Below are positions 23,225-33,879 of a stretch of 64,000 nt of DNA, piece after piece (the stretch's first letter is position 1; every line of letters begins with the position of its first letter). Origin of the DNA: Deroplatys truncata (lineage: Eukaryota; Arthropoda; Insecta; Mantodea; Mantidae); NCBI GenBank assembly GCA_030765065.1, contig CM060978.1:53162421-53226420 (forward strand), in the 5' to 3' direction. The notes below the pieces were generated by a model, which saw only the letters and a program-made list of their open reading frames with translations, was not told where the DNA came from and did not search any database. The position numbers and the translations under genes were made by a program.

Positions 23225-23415
23225 AGAATATTTCTGTAGCGTAGCTGTTAAGGTCATACCGGGGGCTTTGACTGAAACATCTGCACTCCCAGACTCTATA
23301 TAGAGTAGGGAATAATCCTAATTAAAGAAAAATTACCACCCCAGCCGGGAATCGAAGCAGGGACCTTCAGGTGAAAAGTCAGCTCGCTGACCAGACCATT
23401 ACGGAGGCAATCAAC
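23225..23415 (-). mobile_element. tRNA-like SINE fragment
   Basis: On the minus strand, 'taatggtctggtcagcg' resembles an A box and 'gcttcgattcccgg' a B box, about 40 bases apart as in tRNA genes. The acceptor arm is imperfect and a non-tRNA body follows, so this is a SINE head rather than a functional tRNA. Confidence 0.6.
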
Positions 23416-23424
23416 ACCTGGATT

Positions 23425-23790
23425 CTTTTACATATGATCTATCATTATTGAGATCGTCTCGTCTGTTGGAAGCGATGATTCCCTCGCTTCTGTGGTCGAT
23501 ATGACCTTGGCGTATGACGTGCTGAATTTATAGTGCAAAGCTGAAGCAGCAGGTGGGCTGCTCAACTAATTAAAACTTCGTTAAATAACCGCGTGGTGTA
23601 CTAACGAAGCTGGGAGTCCATATTAAGACCATTTTGTTTACGAAATACCAGCCAACTAGATAAGCAATACTTTACCTAATGAGAGGCGTAAGCTCCACCT
23701 ACATTAATAGCTTTATTTAGAAATATTTTGGGGCTTATTTATGTTTACGTAACATCTTATGCACAGACACTCATGCAAACACGTTATGGT
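23425..23790. other. Unannotated intergenic sequence
   Basis: I see no gene or recognised repeat here. Confidence 0.35.
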
Positions 23791-23986
23791 CGTCCTCCGT
23801 GATGTAGTGGTTACCATGCTAGCCTCTAGTACGCGAGATCGCGGGTTCAAACCCGGCGGAGGTCCATGCATTTTTTTTGGGCGTAAAAATCCTTAGCTGG
23901 GCTTTCTTCGGAAGGAAAGCCGGTGGCCCCGTGTGGTAGATTTATGACATGTAAAAGAACCTCAAGCCCGATAAAGAGGCCTCTGA

Positions 23987-24295
23987 TGAAGTAGGTTGTA
24001 TTGAAGGAGTTGTATTATATTTCAACTGTTGGGAGCCGAACTTGAAGTTGGTTGCAACCGCACGTATAGTACCCGGTTTCCGGTAGCCTTCGCCCCAAGT
24101 TTAAAAATATTAACTTTGTAATTTGACTGTTTCTTTAAATATTGTACATTTATGTTTGCCTCGGCTTCGCCAGTATTATTGTTAGAGAGATGTTTCTCTT
24201 TGCAGGGTTGTGGTGCGACTGAAGAATGTAGGCTTACACAAATTATAATTTTACTTCACTCCTTTTATTAATGCATAACACGATTTAAATAACAC

Positions 24296-24385
<90 letters not shown>

Positions 24386-24903
24386 AGAGAGCTGTGGGAT
24401 TTTTTTATTAATTACTTGCACTTTTTAACATTTCGCGTCCGGTTAGGAACACTGTCTGCAAGCAACTGAACTGTAAATTTGTAAATTTTTATATATTTCC
24501 GTTTCTGATTGGCTAATCCTAGTCCATTAGAATACCTTAATTTTACTAAAGCTTTTTCTGACTTGATAGGCTATTTTTATAAACTGTCACAAAATTTACA
24601 TTCTTGCTGCTCCAAGAATTACATGTATCATTATTAAACATTATAATTCATTATTGCCTCAAAGTTACTTGATTGTTAGCAACTTTTGACCTATTTCTCA
24701 CAGCTCCTACATTATTAAATTACGCAATATATTCACATAACATTATTGAACATGTATATAATAATACAAACATTTACAATGACTGTAATATACACTTTTT
24801 ATATATTGTTACATACACGTATTGCTTTAAGGCGGGCTGTTATTGAATTATATATATTATATAATTAGACTAAAGTCATTTAAGTGTTAAAAATACTGTC
24901 TCA
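23987..24903. mobile_element. Solo LTR, family B (copy 4)
   Basis: This 917-bp LTR starts TGAAGTAGG and ends TACTGTCTCA. It sits inside the S1 SINE with CTGA at the left (23983-23986) and GTGA at the right (24904-24907), one base drifted. A large compound microsatellite (24299-24382) lies within it. Confidence 0.88.
24299..24382. repeat. (AC)n(TA)n compound microsatellite
   Basis: About 14 AC units are followed by about 28 TA units, at the place where other family B LTRs have only 'cactgatatagagagct'. Confidence 0.97.
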
Positions 24904-25288
24904 GTGAACAAAATTACCGGTCTTTCACGCCCAGTATAGAATGGGACGCTAAGGACCACAGCAGTTAAACAGCGTCCATAAATAAAACTCGGTTTAATTT
25001 TAATTTAAACACGTTATGACAGAAAATAGAAGCCATTTCCATTCATATTACGTTTTTGGGGGGGGCAATTATGAAGTTTGAGCGACCGGTTGTGGCATTT
25101 GCTCGAGCCTGTGCTATGTCCAAGGGTACTAACAACGTGAACTTTGTACTCTATAATTGTATCCTTTTTGCTTGCAATTGCAATACATCCAAAAATGCTC
25201 TACCGAAATTTCCCCAGAAATACCTGTTTTGAGGCCCCCTGAATAAAAAAGCATTTTTAGAAAACGGTCTGTGTGTCTATGCATCTGT

Positions 25289-25861
25289 ATGGAGCGGGAT
25301 GGATCAGGCGGTTTCGTCTGTAGCCCGCATTCGGGAGGTACCAAGATCGATCCCCGGCCACCGCCCACTCTAGCCCATGGTTTTTTTGTGGTTTCTCCGG
25401 ATCGCCAGGCGAATGCTGGGGTGGTTCATCTTCTACCGCGACACTCCTTCTCCTCATTTCCTGTACCCATCAACTTCCTGGTCATCCGTTTCAGGGTTAT
25501 AGGACCAGGCGACGGTGTTCGGTGCGTTGCGGCTGGGCGGTGGCTGAGCGTTCTATAAAGATTTCTTCACCGGCGTCGCTGCGGTATTGCTCCGTTAAGT
25601 CTCTCCTCACCGTAGGGCTTCGCTCCGGGAGTCCCTGGAGGTGTTGACTTGTTGGCAGGGACCGTGCGGCGGCAGATGCGTTTTATCTGCAAACGTTAGG
25701 GACCCCGCCCATGTTTGCGTGCGTCGGCATCCGAATCTGGTCGCCTCATCGCTCCCTCCCAGAGGTTACGTTGGAAGCATTATGGGCCAATTGGCCTGCG
25801 TGAGGTGCTCTGCCCGGATTCCGGGGGCCACTCCGTGACACGTACCTTTTACCTTTACCTT
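25289..25861 (+). mobile_element. tRNA-derived SINE (family S2)
   Basis: The head 'ggatcaggcggtttcgtctg', a B-box-like 'agatcgatcccc', and a body shared with 41543-41999. The tail is a repeated 'acctttt/acctt' unit. The flanking near-duplication is TGCATCTGT (25280-25288) and TGTATCTGT (25862-25870). Confidence 0.8.
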
Positions 25862-26007
25862 TGTATCTGTGAAGAGCATAACTCAAAAACGAAAAGTCGG
25901 ATAAATACCAACGTCGCATTTAAGTTCAGTATCTTTCAAGGATGCGACAGGAAGATTTTAAAGAAAATCGCTCCCCACCCCAGACTACCCTTTATATGAA
26001 CGATTTT

Positions 26008-26286
26008 GTCCTCCGTGGTTTAAGGTTCCATGGTAGTCTCTAGTTCCCGAGGTCGCGGGTTCAAACCCCGCAGAGGACGATGCATATTTTTTCCGCGTGA
26101 AAATCCTTAGCATGGCTTCCTTCGGAAGGGTAGTAAAGCCGGTAGTCCCGTGTCGTAAATTTATGGCACGTAAAAGAACCTCAAGCCTGATAAAGAGACC
26201 TCTGAGCAAAATTTCTGGTCTTTCAATTCCAATACAGAATGGGACGCTAAGGACCACAGCCGTTAGAGAGCGTCCATAAAAAAAAA
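26008..26286 (+). mobile_element. tRNA-derived SINE (family S1), uninterrupted
   Basis: The head 'gtcctccgtggtttaagg', B box 'gggttcaaacccc' and 3' acceptor-like 'gaggac' are followed by the S1 body and an A-rich tail. This is the reference copy for the split one at 23792-24987. Confidence 0.85.
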
Positions 26287-26884
26287 TGTAACGAAATTCT
26301 TAATTTTCTAAAAATTGGTTCTAACGATTTTTATTAAAATACATATATTAAATATATTTATATGACAAATAAAATGTATTGGGAATAGTCTATGAAATTC
26401 TGTTATTCAAGTTGTATAATCTTGTATAACTGGTAAACGCTAAGAGATACATTAAAACGTATTCCATAAGAAATGTAGATGTCTCTAAAACGCAAAATTT
26501 ATTTTAAATAACTTTTTTGTGATATCACCCTTTTCCGAGATATACGTTAGTAATGGTTCGAATTGTTCAATAGCTGGACACTCTTTTAGAGCCCTGTCAA
26601 CATGCGCTTGTTTCTCGCGATGTCATGGAAACAGTGAGTAATTTTAAGGCCAGTATTTAGCGTCCAGTCTTAAACATTTGACTATCGCTGTTCTCTTTGT
26701 ATCTATAACGAAATGTGTAATGTAGCTGTTTCTGTAATGGTTTATTTGGATTAAAATAAATTAGATAGAAAAATATGCTTAGAAGGAATAATATGTATGC
26801 TACTATAAACAAAAGGGTAGAGAAATTCAAGCAAGCCAACACATCAGATTTTTTAAATTTAGGTGGCTTTAATACATGTATTTA

Positions 26885-26932
26885 TGGAGAACAGGGTGTG
26901 CCACAAGGCTCAGTACTGGGTCCGCTACAGTT
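26885..26932 (+). pseudogene. Tiny non-LTR reverse transcriptase fragment
   Basis: The translation reads GVPQGSVLGPL, the conserved non-LTR reverse-transcriptase block that comes before the catalytic YADD region. Only about 45 bp matches, wedged between Rep-A' sequence at the left and Rep-A sequence at the right ('gttttggaaacatgtccg'). Confidence 0.7.
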
Positions 26933-27674
26933 TTGGAAACATGTCCGTGTGTGTGTCTGTTTGTGTCTGTCTGTGAACAGCATAACTCAGAAACGAACAG
27001 TCGGATAAACACCAAACTTGGTATTTAGGTTCAGTATCTTCCAGAGATGCCACATGAAGGCTTTTAAGAAAATCCTCCCACCCCAGATTACCCTTTACAT
27101 AGAACATCTTTGGAAAATGTTAATTTTCTCAAAAATGACTCTAACGATATTGATTAAAATAGTATATGTTTAAGATATTCCCATGACTAATGAAATGTAT
27201 ATCTCGAACTTTCTGGGAAGGTCTCCAAAAGTATTCTTCATTGTGAACGACTTTTGCATAACTCGTAAACCATGGCATAGACAAAATTTTACTATTCAAA
27301 AAATGTAGATCGCGTTAAAATACACAATCTATGCTATAGACTTTTTTGTTGAGTGAACCATTTTTGAGATATTGCTTGTTATTCCCTTAAATTTTCTAAT
27401 ACTTATACTTTTTCTCAAATGGGAATTCGTTATTCTTTTTTTTTGCTTGGTAATGCAAAGAGAATGGAATGCGCCACATAGCAACCGGCTCTTAAAATAT
27501 TTGACTATCGCTTATAACCTACCATATTCCCCTTGAATCTACAAGAAAATTAGCAATAAGTTTGACATCTCGATATCTCGATTAACATGAAGCATACGGA
27601 AAATAAGCATTTGTAAAAATAGTTTGTACAAGAGTATAGAAAGTCATGTGAGTGTACCACATCAGATTTTTTAT
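26933..27674 (-). repeat. Rep-A copy, missing its right end
   Basis: This reverse copy starts at the internal GT tract and ends 'ccacatcagatttttt'. The missing outer part is replaced by the short reverse-transcriptase fragment. Confidence 0.75.
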
Positions 27675-28223
27675 ATTATTATTCTGTATATTTAACTTTT
27701 CCAGCGGGTAATACCCATTTGCAGTGAACACTCACACACACACACACACGTACACAAATCTCTATATCGAAACCTTGGGTGCAGTGCAATACATCCTATA
27801 AGTTCTAAGTCCGTGGTAGTGAACTTAAAAGTGTAGCAGCAAAATGGCTGTCATAATTTTCATGTGCATACACATTTAAGCCGTATTTTTCCAATTGACA
27901 TGGGGCGCACAGTGTTTTAAACGTCCCGCTTGGCAACGGGTTTAAATGCGAAAAGATCGCGGTTGTGATGGATGATACAAAAAGTGACCCGGAAATATTG
28001 TAACGGATCAATTGTAATTTTCCACACTTTGCACCGAACATGTCGTGCATATCATACCTATATACGGGAAAAAGGGCAAACCTGTCGCATCGTTTACAGC
28101 TGTTGAAGTAATTTGTATATTGCATGCTGTTGTGAAACGGTGCATTCTATCAAACAATACAGCTGCAAACAAGGTCGCCTGTGTTTTCCGGATTTTCTCG
28201 CTCGAAACCTTTAAGCTGTATAA
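27675..28223. other. Mostly unique sequence with a small CA-rich Rep-A' scrap
   Basis: A (CA)n run at about 27730-27748 and a Rep-A'-like end near 27770-27830 are followed by about 390 bp of unrecognised, less AT-rich sequence. Overlapping frames exist on both strands but none shows a known motif. Confidence 0.4.
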
Positions 28224-28704
28224 CATAGGGTTATTCAAAAGGAAGAAACAGACTTTAAATATTTATTTCTAAGGAACGACAATAAATGACGACACACGCG
28301 ATACATCACTGAATAGAGAAAAGTTCAAAATATTATTTTATGTATTCAAAATGTGAGCCATTTGTTATGCGAGTACGACCAATGTTTTTCCGTTTGCATA
28401 CGCAACCATATTGTAAATTTTTTATGACGAGAAGGCTCTTTGTTAAACCTATAACGAAATGTACGCTGCAATGAAACAATGGATTCGCTCTTTGTATACT
28501 GCAGCACACAAACGTTTTTCTGTGGCGTCGCCATTTTCTCGTAAACAAACGCAGTGCCGCTGTAAGTAATAAATGGAACTAACAGGTGGGGCTTAAAACT
28601 GTGAACTTTCCTCTATTCAAATATATGCTGTATGTGTCGCTATCTGTTGTCGTTCATTAGAAATAAATATTTAAAGTCTGTTCCTTCATTTGAATAACCC
28701 TGTA
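28224..28704 (-). mobile_element. MITE with ~95-bp inverted ends and a transposase N-terminus
   Basis: The ends 'agggttattcaaaaggaaga' and, on the complement, 'agggttattcaaatgaagga' continue as an inverted repeat for about 95 bp. Both arms share 'cagactttaaatatttattt'. Between them, a minus-strand stretch keeps part of a transposase (see next entry). This looks like an internal-deletion derivative of a Tc1/mariner-superfamily element. Confidence 0.8.
28346..28534 (-). pseudogene. Transposase N-terminal remnant (DUF4817-type)
   Basis: It begins MATPQKN and continues with 'SIVSLQRTFRYRFNKEPS'. This closely follows the N-terminal helix-turn-helix of a widespread insect DDE transposase family in which 'SV..VQR.FR..F...PP' precedes a 'C.CKGKS.GRPR' linker. 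A degraded 'CVCKRKNIGRTR' version of that linker appears just downstream in another frame. No catalytic domain is left. The fragment at 33379-33879 is the C-terminal half of a similar transposase. Confidence 0.7.
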
Positions 28705-28707
28705 TAT

Positions 28708-29106
28708 TTCTTTTCCCAGAAAATTCAAGATATACATTTTATTTGCCATAAAAATGTCTTAAACATATGATATTTTAATCAAAATCGTTAGAGCTATTTT
28801 TGAGAATATTAAAATTTTCGAAAAATGTTCCATGTAGAGGGTAATCTGGGGTGGGGGATTTTCTTGAAAACTTTCGTGCCGCATCTCTGGAAGATACTGA
28901 ACTTAAATACCAAGTTTGGTGTTTATCCGACTGTTTGTTTCTGAGTTATGCTGTTTACAGACACACACACGGACATGTTTTCAAAAATGTTTTTTTTTTG
29001 GATTCAGGAGGCCTCAAAACATGTATTTCCGGTGAAATCTTGGTATCGAATTTTTGAGCGGAATGCAATACTTTCCATACTTAGTATACGTAGTAGAGAA
29101 AGTAAA
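28708..29106 (+). repeat. Rep-A 3' half
   Basis: This forward fragment runs from 'cccagaaaattcaag' to the terminus 'gtagtagagaaagtaaaaa'. It includes a short (CA)n tract at about 28960. Confidence 0.8.
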
Positions 29107-29109
29107 AAT

Positions 29110-29271
29110 TAAATTGACCCAAAAATGACCATTATAACGTCCTCCAAACAAAACACGACTAATGGCATTTACTTTCCCCCATAATATCAAGCAACTTTTA
29201 TTAAAGACCTTTCCTTCTACAACGCTTAGTTCTGGAGATATTGTACAGTCTCAACTAAATGGTCCACCCTG
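29110..29271. mobile_element. Fold-back MITE (family F), half copy
   Basis: It matches the right arm of the elements at 47721-48019 and 52690-53321, ending 'tggtccaccctg' before TA. The left arm is missing. Confidence 0.7.
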
Positions 29272-29435
29272 TATATGTCATTGACTTATAAAAACGAATA
29301 AACCTGTAAATTATAACGTTTTGAAACTAAGCTTATCGAAGTTTTACGGAAATAACAAAATATTGGAGGATAGGTTGTCATCGCCAGAGTGCGAGTAAAT
29401 GCTCAAAACTGGCGACATAAGTTAAAAGGTTACTT

Positions 29436-30279
29436 TATTACTTTCCCTACTACGTATATTACGTAGGGGAAGTATTGTATTCCACCCAAAAATTCGTTAT
29501 CAGATTTCACCGGAAATATATGTTTTGAGGCCCCCTGAATCCAAAAAAAGCATTTTTAGAAACATGTCCGTGTGTGTGTGCCTGTGAACAGCATAACTCA
29601 AAAACGAACATTCGGATAAACACCAAACTTGGTATTTAGGTTCAGTATCTTCCAGAGATGCGACACGAAGGTTTTCAAGAAAATCCCCCCACCCCAGATT
29701 ACCCTTTACATGGAACCTTTTTCGAAAATTTTAATTTTCTCAAAAATGGCTCTAACGATTTTGATTAAAATATCATATGTTTAAGATATTTTTATGACAA
29801 ATAAAATGTATATCTCGAATTTTCTGGGAATGTCCCCAAAAGTGTTCTTCATTGTGAACGACTTTGGCATAACTGGTAAACCATAAGAGATAAACAAAAT
29901 TTTACTACACAAAAAATGTAGATTACGTTAAAATACATAATTTATGTCATATAAATTTTTGTTGTTGAGTGAATCATTTTCGAGATATTGCTTGTTATTC
30001 CCTTAAATTTTCCAATGCTTTTTCTCAAAGGGAATTGCTTATTAATTTTTTTTCGTCCTGGTAATGCAAAGAGAATGGAATGCACCACATAGCAACCAGC
30101 TCTTAAAATATTTGACTATCGCTTAAAGCCTACCATATTCCCCTTGCATCTATAAGAAAATTAGCAATAAGATTAACATCTCGATTAACATGAAGCATAT
30201 GGAGAATAAGCGTTTGTAAAAATAGTTTGTACAAGAGTAGAGAAAGTCATGTGAGTGTAACATATCAGATTTTTTTTTC
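29436..30279 (-). repeat. Rep-A copy ending against the first GPA2 coding exon
   Basis: This is a full-length reverse copy from 'tactttccctactacg' to 'acatatcagatttttttt'. The terminal T-run merges into TTTTTTTTTCAG directly before the short leader of the GPA2 start exon. Confidence 0.85.
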
Positions 30280-30281
30280 AG
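30271..30281 (+). promoter_or_regulatory. Putative splice acceptor upstream of GPA2 start codon
   Basis: T9 followed by CAG precedes 'aaacgacaag' and the ATG. The pyrimidine tract is the terminal T-run of the Rep-A copy. An upstream non-coding exon is implied if this acceptor is used. The alternative is a transcription start close to the ATG. Confidence 0.5.
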
Positions 30282-30291
30282 AAACGACAAG

Positions 30292-30421
30292 ATGGTGCCA
30301 GTAAGTTGGAGACTACAATACTGCTATCTATTCTTGGTGCTGGTTGTGTTCCTCAGCATGGTCTCAAGAAACAGCGCCAGGGAAATGGATGTCTGGAAAA
30401 GGCCGGGATGTCACAAAGTTG
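30292..30421 (+). CDS. GPA2: Thyrostimulin alpha subunit GPA2, coding exon 1
   Basis: GPA2 pairs with GPB5 to form thyrostimulin, a secreted cystine-knot hormone that acts on the LGR1-type leucine-rich-repeat receptor. This exon encodes residues 1-43 and the first base of Gly44. A hydrophobic signal peptide covers about residues 8-24 ('YCYLFLVLVVFLSMV'), with likely cleavage near SRNSA-R. The mature chain then starts with 'VWKRPGCHKVG', holding knot cysteine Cys40. The exon ends GTTG|GTATGT, a good donor, in phase 1, and exon 2 restores the Gly codon. The chosen ATG is the one that gives a signal peptide. Identity rests on the continuous match of all three exons to the known insect GPA2 pattern. 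Intron 1 (30422-33030) carries Rep-A and a solo LTR. Confidence 0.93.
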
Positions 30422-30737
30422 GTATGTATGCAATCCTATACCACACTGTGTCAAAATTGAACTTAAGGCTTCAGTAGTATTTTTATGCCACGTGCATAAG
30501 CAGGAGAAATGCAATATTTTGTTATACCGGTATTAAATTATTGAAAGATATGAGAAAGAACATTAGGTTTAGTGTTTAGAATTATGTTTGAGAAACTTTT
30601 ATAAACTGGAGTTTTAGCAGAATTTTCAATTTTCTGTTTATACAAACTATAACTCTGATAACGTGTATTAAATCGCTGTGTCATTTCTATAAATGTGCGG
30701 CAGGGAGATTATGTTTTGCTAAACATTCATGTTTTTA

Positions 30738-32622
30738 CTTTCCCTACTAATTACAGGTAGAGCATTCACCCAAACATTCAGTATGTATATTTCATCGGAA
30801 AAACATGTTTTGAAGCACCATCAATAAAAAACCTGATGTGTTACATTCACATGGCTTTCTCTACTCTCTATAATTAATTAATGGGTATAAAACTATATTT
30901 ACTAAAGCTTGTTTTTCTATCTACTACATTTTAATCCAAATAAACCTTTGCAGATTCAAAGGGTGAGGCAGTATTATTAATATTAAATGATTTCAGTCAA
31001 ATTATATATGTAAATTCAATAATAAATTTAATAACAGCCCGCCTTAAAGCAATATGCGTATGTAATAATTTGTAAAATGTATGTAACAGTCATTGCATAT
31101 GCTTATATTATTGTAAACATGTTCAATAATGTTATGTGAATGCATTATGTAATTTAATAATGTAGGGGCTGTGAAAAACAGGTCAAAAGTTGCTAACAAT
31201 GAGGTAACAATGAGGTAACCTTGAGTCAATAATGAGTAAGAAAGTTTAACAGTACTACTTGTGATTCTTGGAGTAACAATAATGTAATTTTAGTGAGAGT
31301 TTATAAAATAGCCAATCAACAACCAGAAAGAGCTTTAGTTAAATTAAGGTATTCTATTGGAGTAGGATTAGCCAATCAGAGACTTGAAATACAGAAATTT
31401 ACAAGTTAAGACGGTTGAAATAAATTCATTTGCCTCCAAACAGCGCTCATAACCAGACGGGAGATGTATCCTCGAGATATTAATTGCGTATTCGTGTGAG
31501 ACGAAAATAAGTTTACGTGTTAAAAGGTGTAATTAAATAATAAATAAAAGAATCTCACAGCTCTCTATATCAGTGAAGTGTTATTTAAATCATATCAAGC
31601 ATTAATAAAAAGAGTCAATTAAAACTTAAAATCTGTGTAAGCCCACATTCTTGTCGTATCATAACCCTGCCAAGATATCCATATCTCTAAAATAAATACT
31701 GACGCAGCCGAGGCAAACATATATATTAAATATTTAAAGAAACAGTTTAATTACAAAGTTAATATTGTTTTAAACTTGGGGCAAAGACCACCTGAAAGTA
31801 CATTTGGGGTGAAGGCTACCGGAAAGCGGGTACTATACATGTGGTTGCAACTGCTACAAGTTCGGCTCCCGAACAGTTGAAATACCACTCCTATAACAAA
31901 CCATCTACTTTAAGGGAAGAACGATAGTCAAATGTTTAAGAACTGGACGCTCTACGATGACCTTATAATTCCATAGTGTTTCCATGCAATCGTGACAAAC
32001 AATTGAATGCTGAAAGGGCTTCAAAGAATGACCAAGTATGGACAATTAGAACCTTTAATAACGGATATCTCGCAAATGGATTATGCCACAAAATTTTTAT
32101 TTGAATAAATTGTGTATTTTAAAGAGAGCTACACTTTTTTGTGTACGTTTTCGTCTATCGCTTAACCTGTAGCAGTTGTACAAGATTATACAAAATTTCT
32201 CTCAACTGAGGTGGACTTCACAGGCAATTCCCGCAAAGTTCAAGATACATTTTGTTTTTCATGCAAATACCTTTAATGTACGGCATTTTAATCAAATTCG
32301 GTACAGCCATTTTTTAGAAAATAAGAAATATCCAAATATTTCATGTATAGAGTAGTATGGATTAGGGATTTTCTTGAAAATCTTTGTGTTGCATCTTTGA
32401 AAAGTACTGAACCTAAGTACCAAGTTTGATATTTATCCGACTTTTAGTTTTTTAGTTATGCTGCTCACAGATGGCCACACACACACGCACATGTTTCCAA
32501 AAATGCTTTATTTGTATTCAGGGGGCCTCAAAACATGTATTTTTGGTGAAATCTCGGTATCGAATTTTTGGGTGAATGCAATACTTCCCCTACTCACCAT
32601 ACGTAGTAGAGAAAGTAACAAG
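30738..32622. repeat. Rep-A' copies in GPA2 intron 1, with solo LTR
   Basis: A reverse outer fragment (30738-30831) is followed by a forward Rep-A' copy (30832-32622, ending 'cgtagtagagaaagtaac'). The latter is split by the solo LTR at 30964-31912. It includes a CA-rich tract near 32475. Confidence 0.7.
30964..31912. mobile_element. Solo LTR, family B (copy 5, inverted), in GPA2 intron 1
   Basis: The copy lies in the opposite orientation to most others: it starts TGAGGCAGT and ends 'catctacttta', with the final base pair of the TG...CA end mutated. It is flanked by perfect AGGG (30960-30963 and 31913-31916). Its length is 949 bp. Confidence 0.9.
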
Positions 32623-33030
32623 TTTTCTTAAGATTAGTTTATAGAAGAGCGGATAGAGAATGTGATGTGAATGTCACACATTAAAATGTGATGTGTAACA
32701 TTCAAAAAGCAATTTTGGAGTTTGTTTACTCCGAAGTCTGAAAATAATCCCCAAATCATCATGCTTTTGGTTTCCAAAGCCTACTGCAATTAAAATTCAT
32801 ATGCATGAAAATGAAAAAAAAAATATTTAGTAAATGTATTTACGTATATTTAATGGTCTAGATGTACAGAGTTTAAAACTACAACATTCATGACCAATGG
32901 AACAAATGAGTTACTTTTTAAGCAACTTTTGTAATTTGTTCCCCTTACTTCTGAGATATATTTTAAATTTTTTTGGGGCCGGGGACAAATTATCTTTACA
33001 AAAGTGAGAATAAGGTATGTCTTTTTTCAG

Positions 33031-33206
33031 GACACACTCGGAAGATCAGCATCCCTGACTGTGTCGAGTTCCACATCACGACGAATGCATGTCGAGGTTA
33101 CTGCGAATCTTGGTCTGTACCCTCGGCCATAGATACTCTCAGGGTTAACCCTCACCAAGCCATCACATCTGTGGGACAGTGTTGCAACATCATGGATACC
33201 GAAGAT
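33031..33206 (+). CDS. GPA2: Thyrostimulin alpha subunit GPA2, coding exon 2
   Basis: It starts after TTTTTTCAG and ends at GAT|GTAAGT, both strong splice signals. It completes Gly44 and encodes residues 45-102. The stretch contains 'SIPDCVEFHITTNACRGYCE' and, near its end, 'SVGQCCNIMDTED', giving knot cysteines 54, 64, 68, 94 and 95. CxGxC-type spacing (here C-R-G-Y-C) and the CC pair are hallmarks of glycoprotein hormone alpha chains. No N-glycosylation sequon is visible in the mature chain. The exon ends in phase 0. The reading frame is intact and the codons look under constraint, unlike the surrounding repeats. Confidence 0.95.
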
Positions 33207-33337
33207 GTAAGTAATTGCTTTTTTAGGTGCTTTAAACTTCAGGAAATTCTGTAATAATTATTGTATGCATATAAAGGTTAGTTAAATTATATTCGAACCC
33301 AATCGCGGCCTCTTGCTACTGCGCGTGACAGCCGGCA

Positions 33338-33360
33338 GTCGCCGGGGAAATTACCCCGGC
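33338..33360. repeat. GC-rich palindrome in GPA2 intron 2
   Basis: GCCGGGG and CCCCGGC flank a 6-base AT loop. It lies just beyond the C-terminal end of the transposase fragment and may be part of that element's end. Confidence 0.6.
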
Positions 33361-33378
33361 AGAGGTGAACTAAAGTTC

Positions 33379-33879
33379 TTAACTTATAAATAGATGCTGG
33401 AAATGTTGACCTGCTCTCAAAAGGGCAGCATATCTCGTATAAATATTCTCGCTCACTCTCCAAAGCTCAGCAGCAGGAATTCTTGTGATTTCTTGCACAA
33501 TGTTTTCTTTAAGTTTCTGTAACGTGCGAGAATTGGAACGATACACATTGTCTTTTAAAGAACCCCATAAATAAAAATCACAACTCGTCAGGTCAGGAGA
33601 ACGAGGGGGCCACAAATCAACACTAATTATTCTGTTGTCAAACACCTCTCTTATTGCATGTAATGATTCGGCAGCCGTATGTGCTGTTGCAGAATCTTGC
33701 TGGAACCAACCATACGATTTCTCTTCTTCTGTCAAGCGATTGCAAAATGGCCTCAGAATTAACCTCTGATATCGCCCTGCATTTATTGTTTCATCACAGA
33801 ATATATTAATTTTATTAAATTGGGAAGTTCTTGAGGGCACATAATTTCCATAGCTTTTGTCATAGTTTGAGAAATTCAC
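33379..33879 (-). pseudogene. Transposase C-terminal half in GPA2 intron 2
   Basis: This open minus frame of 166 codons has 'WFQQDSATAHTA' (second catalytic Asp) and 'LWPPRSPDLTSCDFYLWG' (third Asp). A helical tail follows ('NIVQEITRIPAAELWRV'). This is the C-terminal catalytic part of the insect DDE family with the PPRSPDLTPCDFFLWG signature. The N-terminal DNA-binding part and the first Asp are absent, so the copy is truncated, although its remaining frame is uninterrupted. A similar shorter fragment lies at 63198-63410. Confidence 0.85.

Larger units (their letters stand above)
23792..24987 (+). mobile_element. tRNA-derived SINE (family S1) split by a solo LTR
   Basis: The head 'tcctccgtgatgtagtgg' plus 'gggttcaaacccgg' and the closing 'cggaggt' fold as a tRNA-like acceptor and T-arm. 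The body continues to 'aagaggcctctg' (23986), is interrupted by the solo LTR, and resumes at 24904 ('acaaaattaccggtctttc') to the tail 'gcgtccataaataaaa'. The uninterrupted copy at 26008-26286 shows what the joined sequence looks like. Confidence 0.85.
25160..26770 (-). repeat. Rep-A' copy carrying two SINEs
   Basis: A reverse Rep-A' copy is interrupted first by an S2 SINE (25289-25861) and then by an S1 SINE (26008-26286). Between and after the insertions the Rep-A' sequence continues in register ('gtgaagagcataactcaaaa...', then 'ttcttaattttctaaaaat'). Confidence 0.7.

Noticed and set aside
23792-23867. Possible tRNA gene (A and B boxes, paired acceptor ends)
   Set aside because: The same tRNA-like head recurs three more times in the window attached to one shared ~200-bp body with an A-rich tail. 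It is a SINE, not a tRNA gene.
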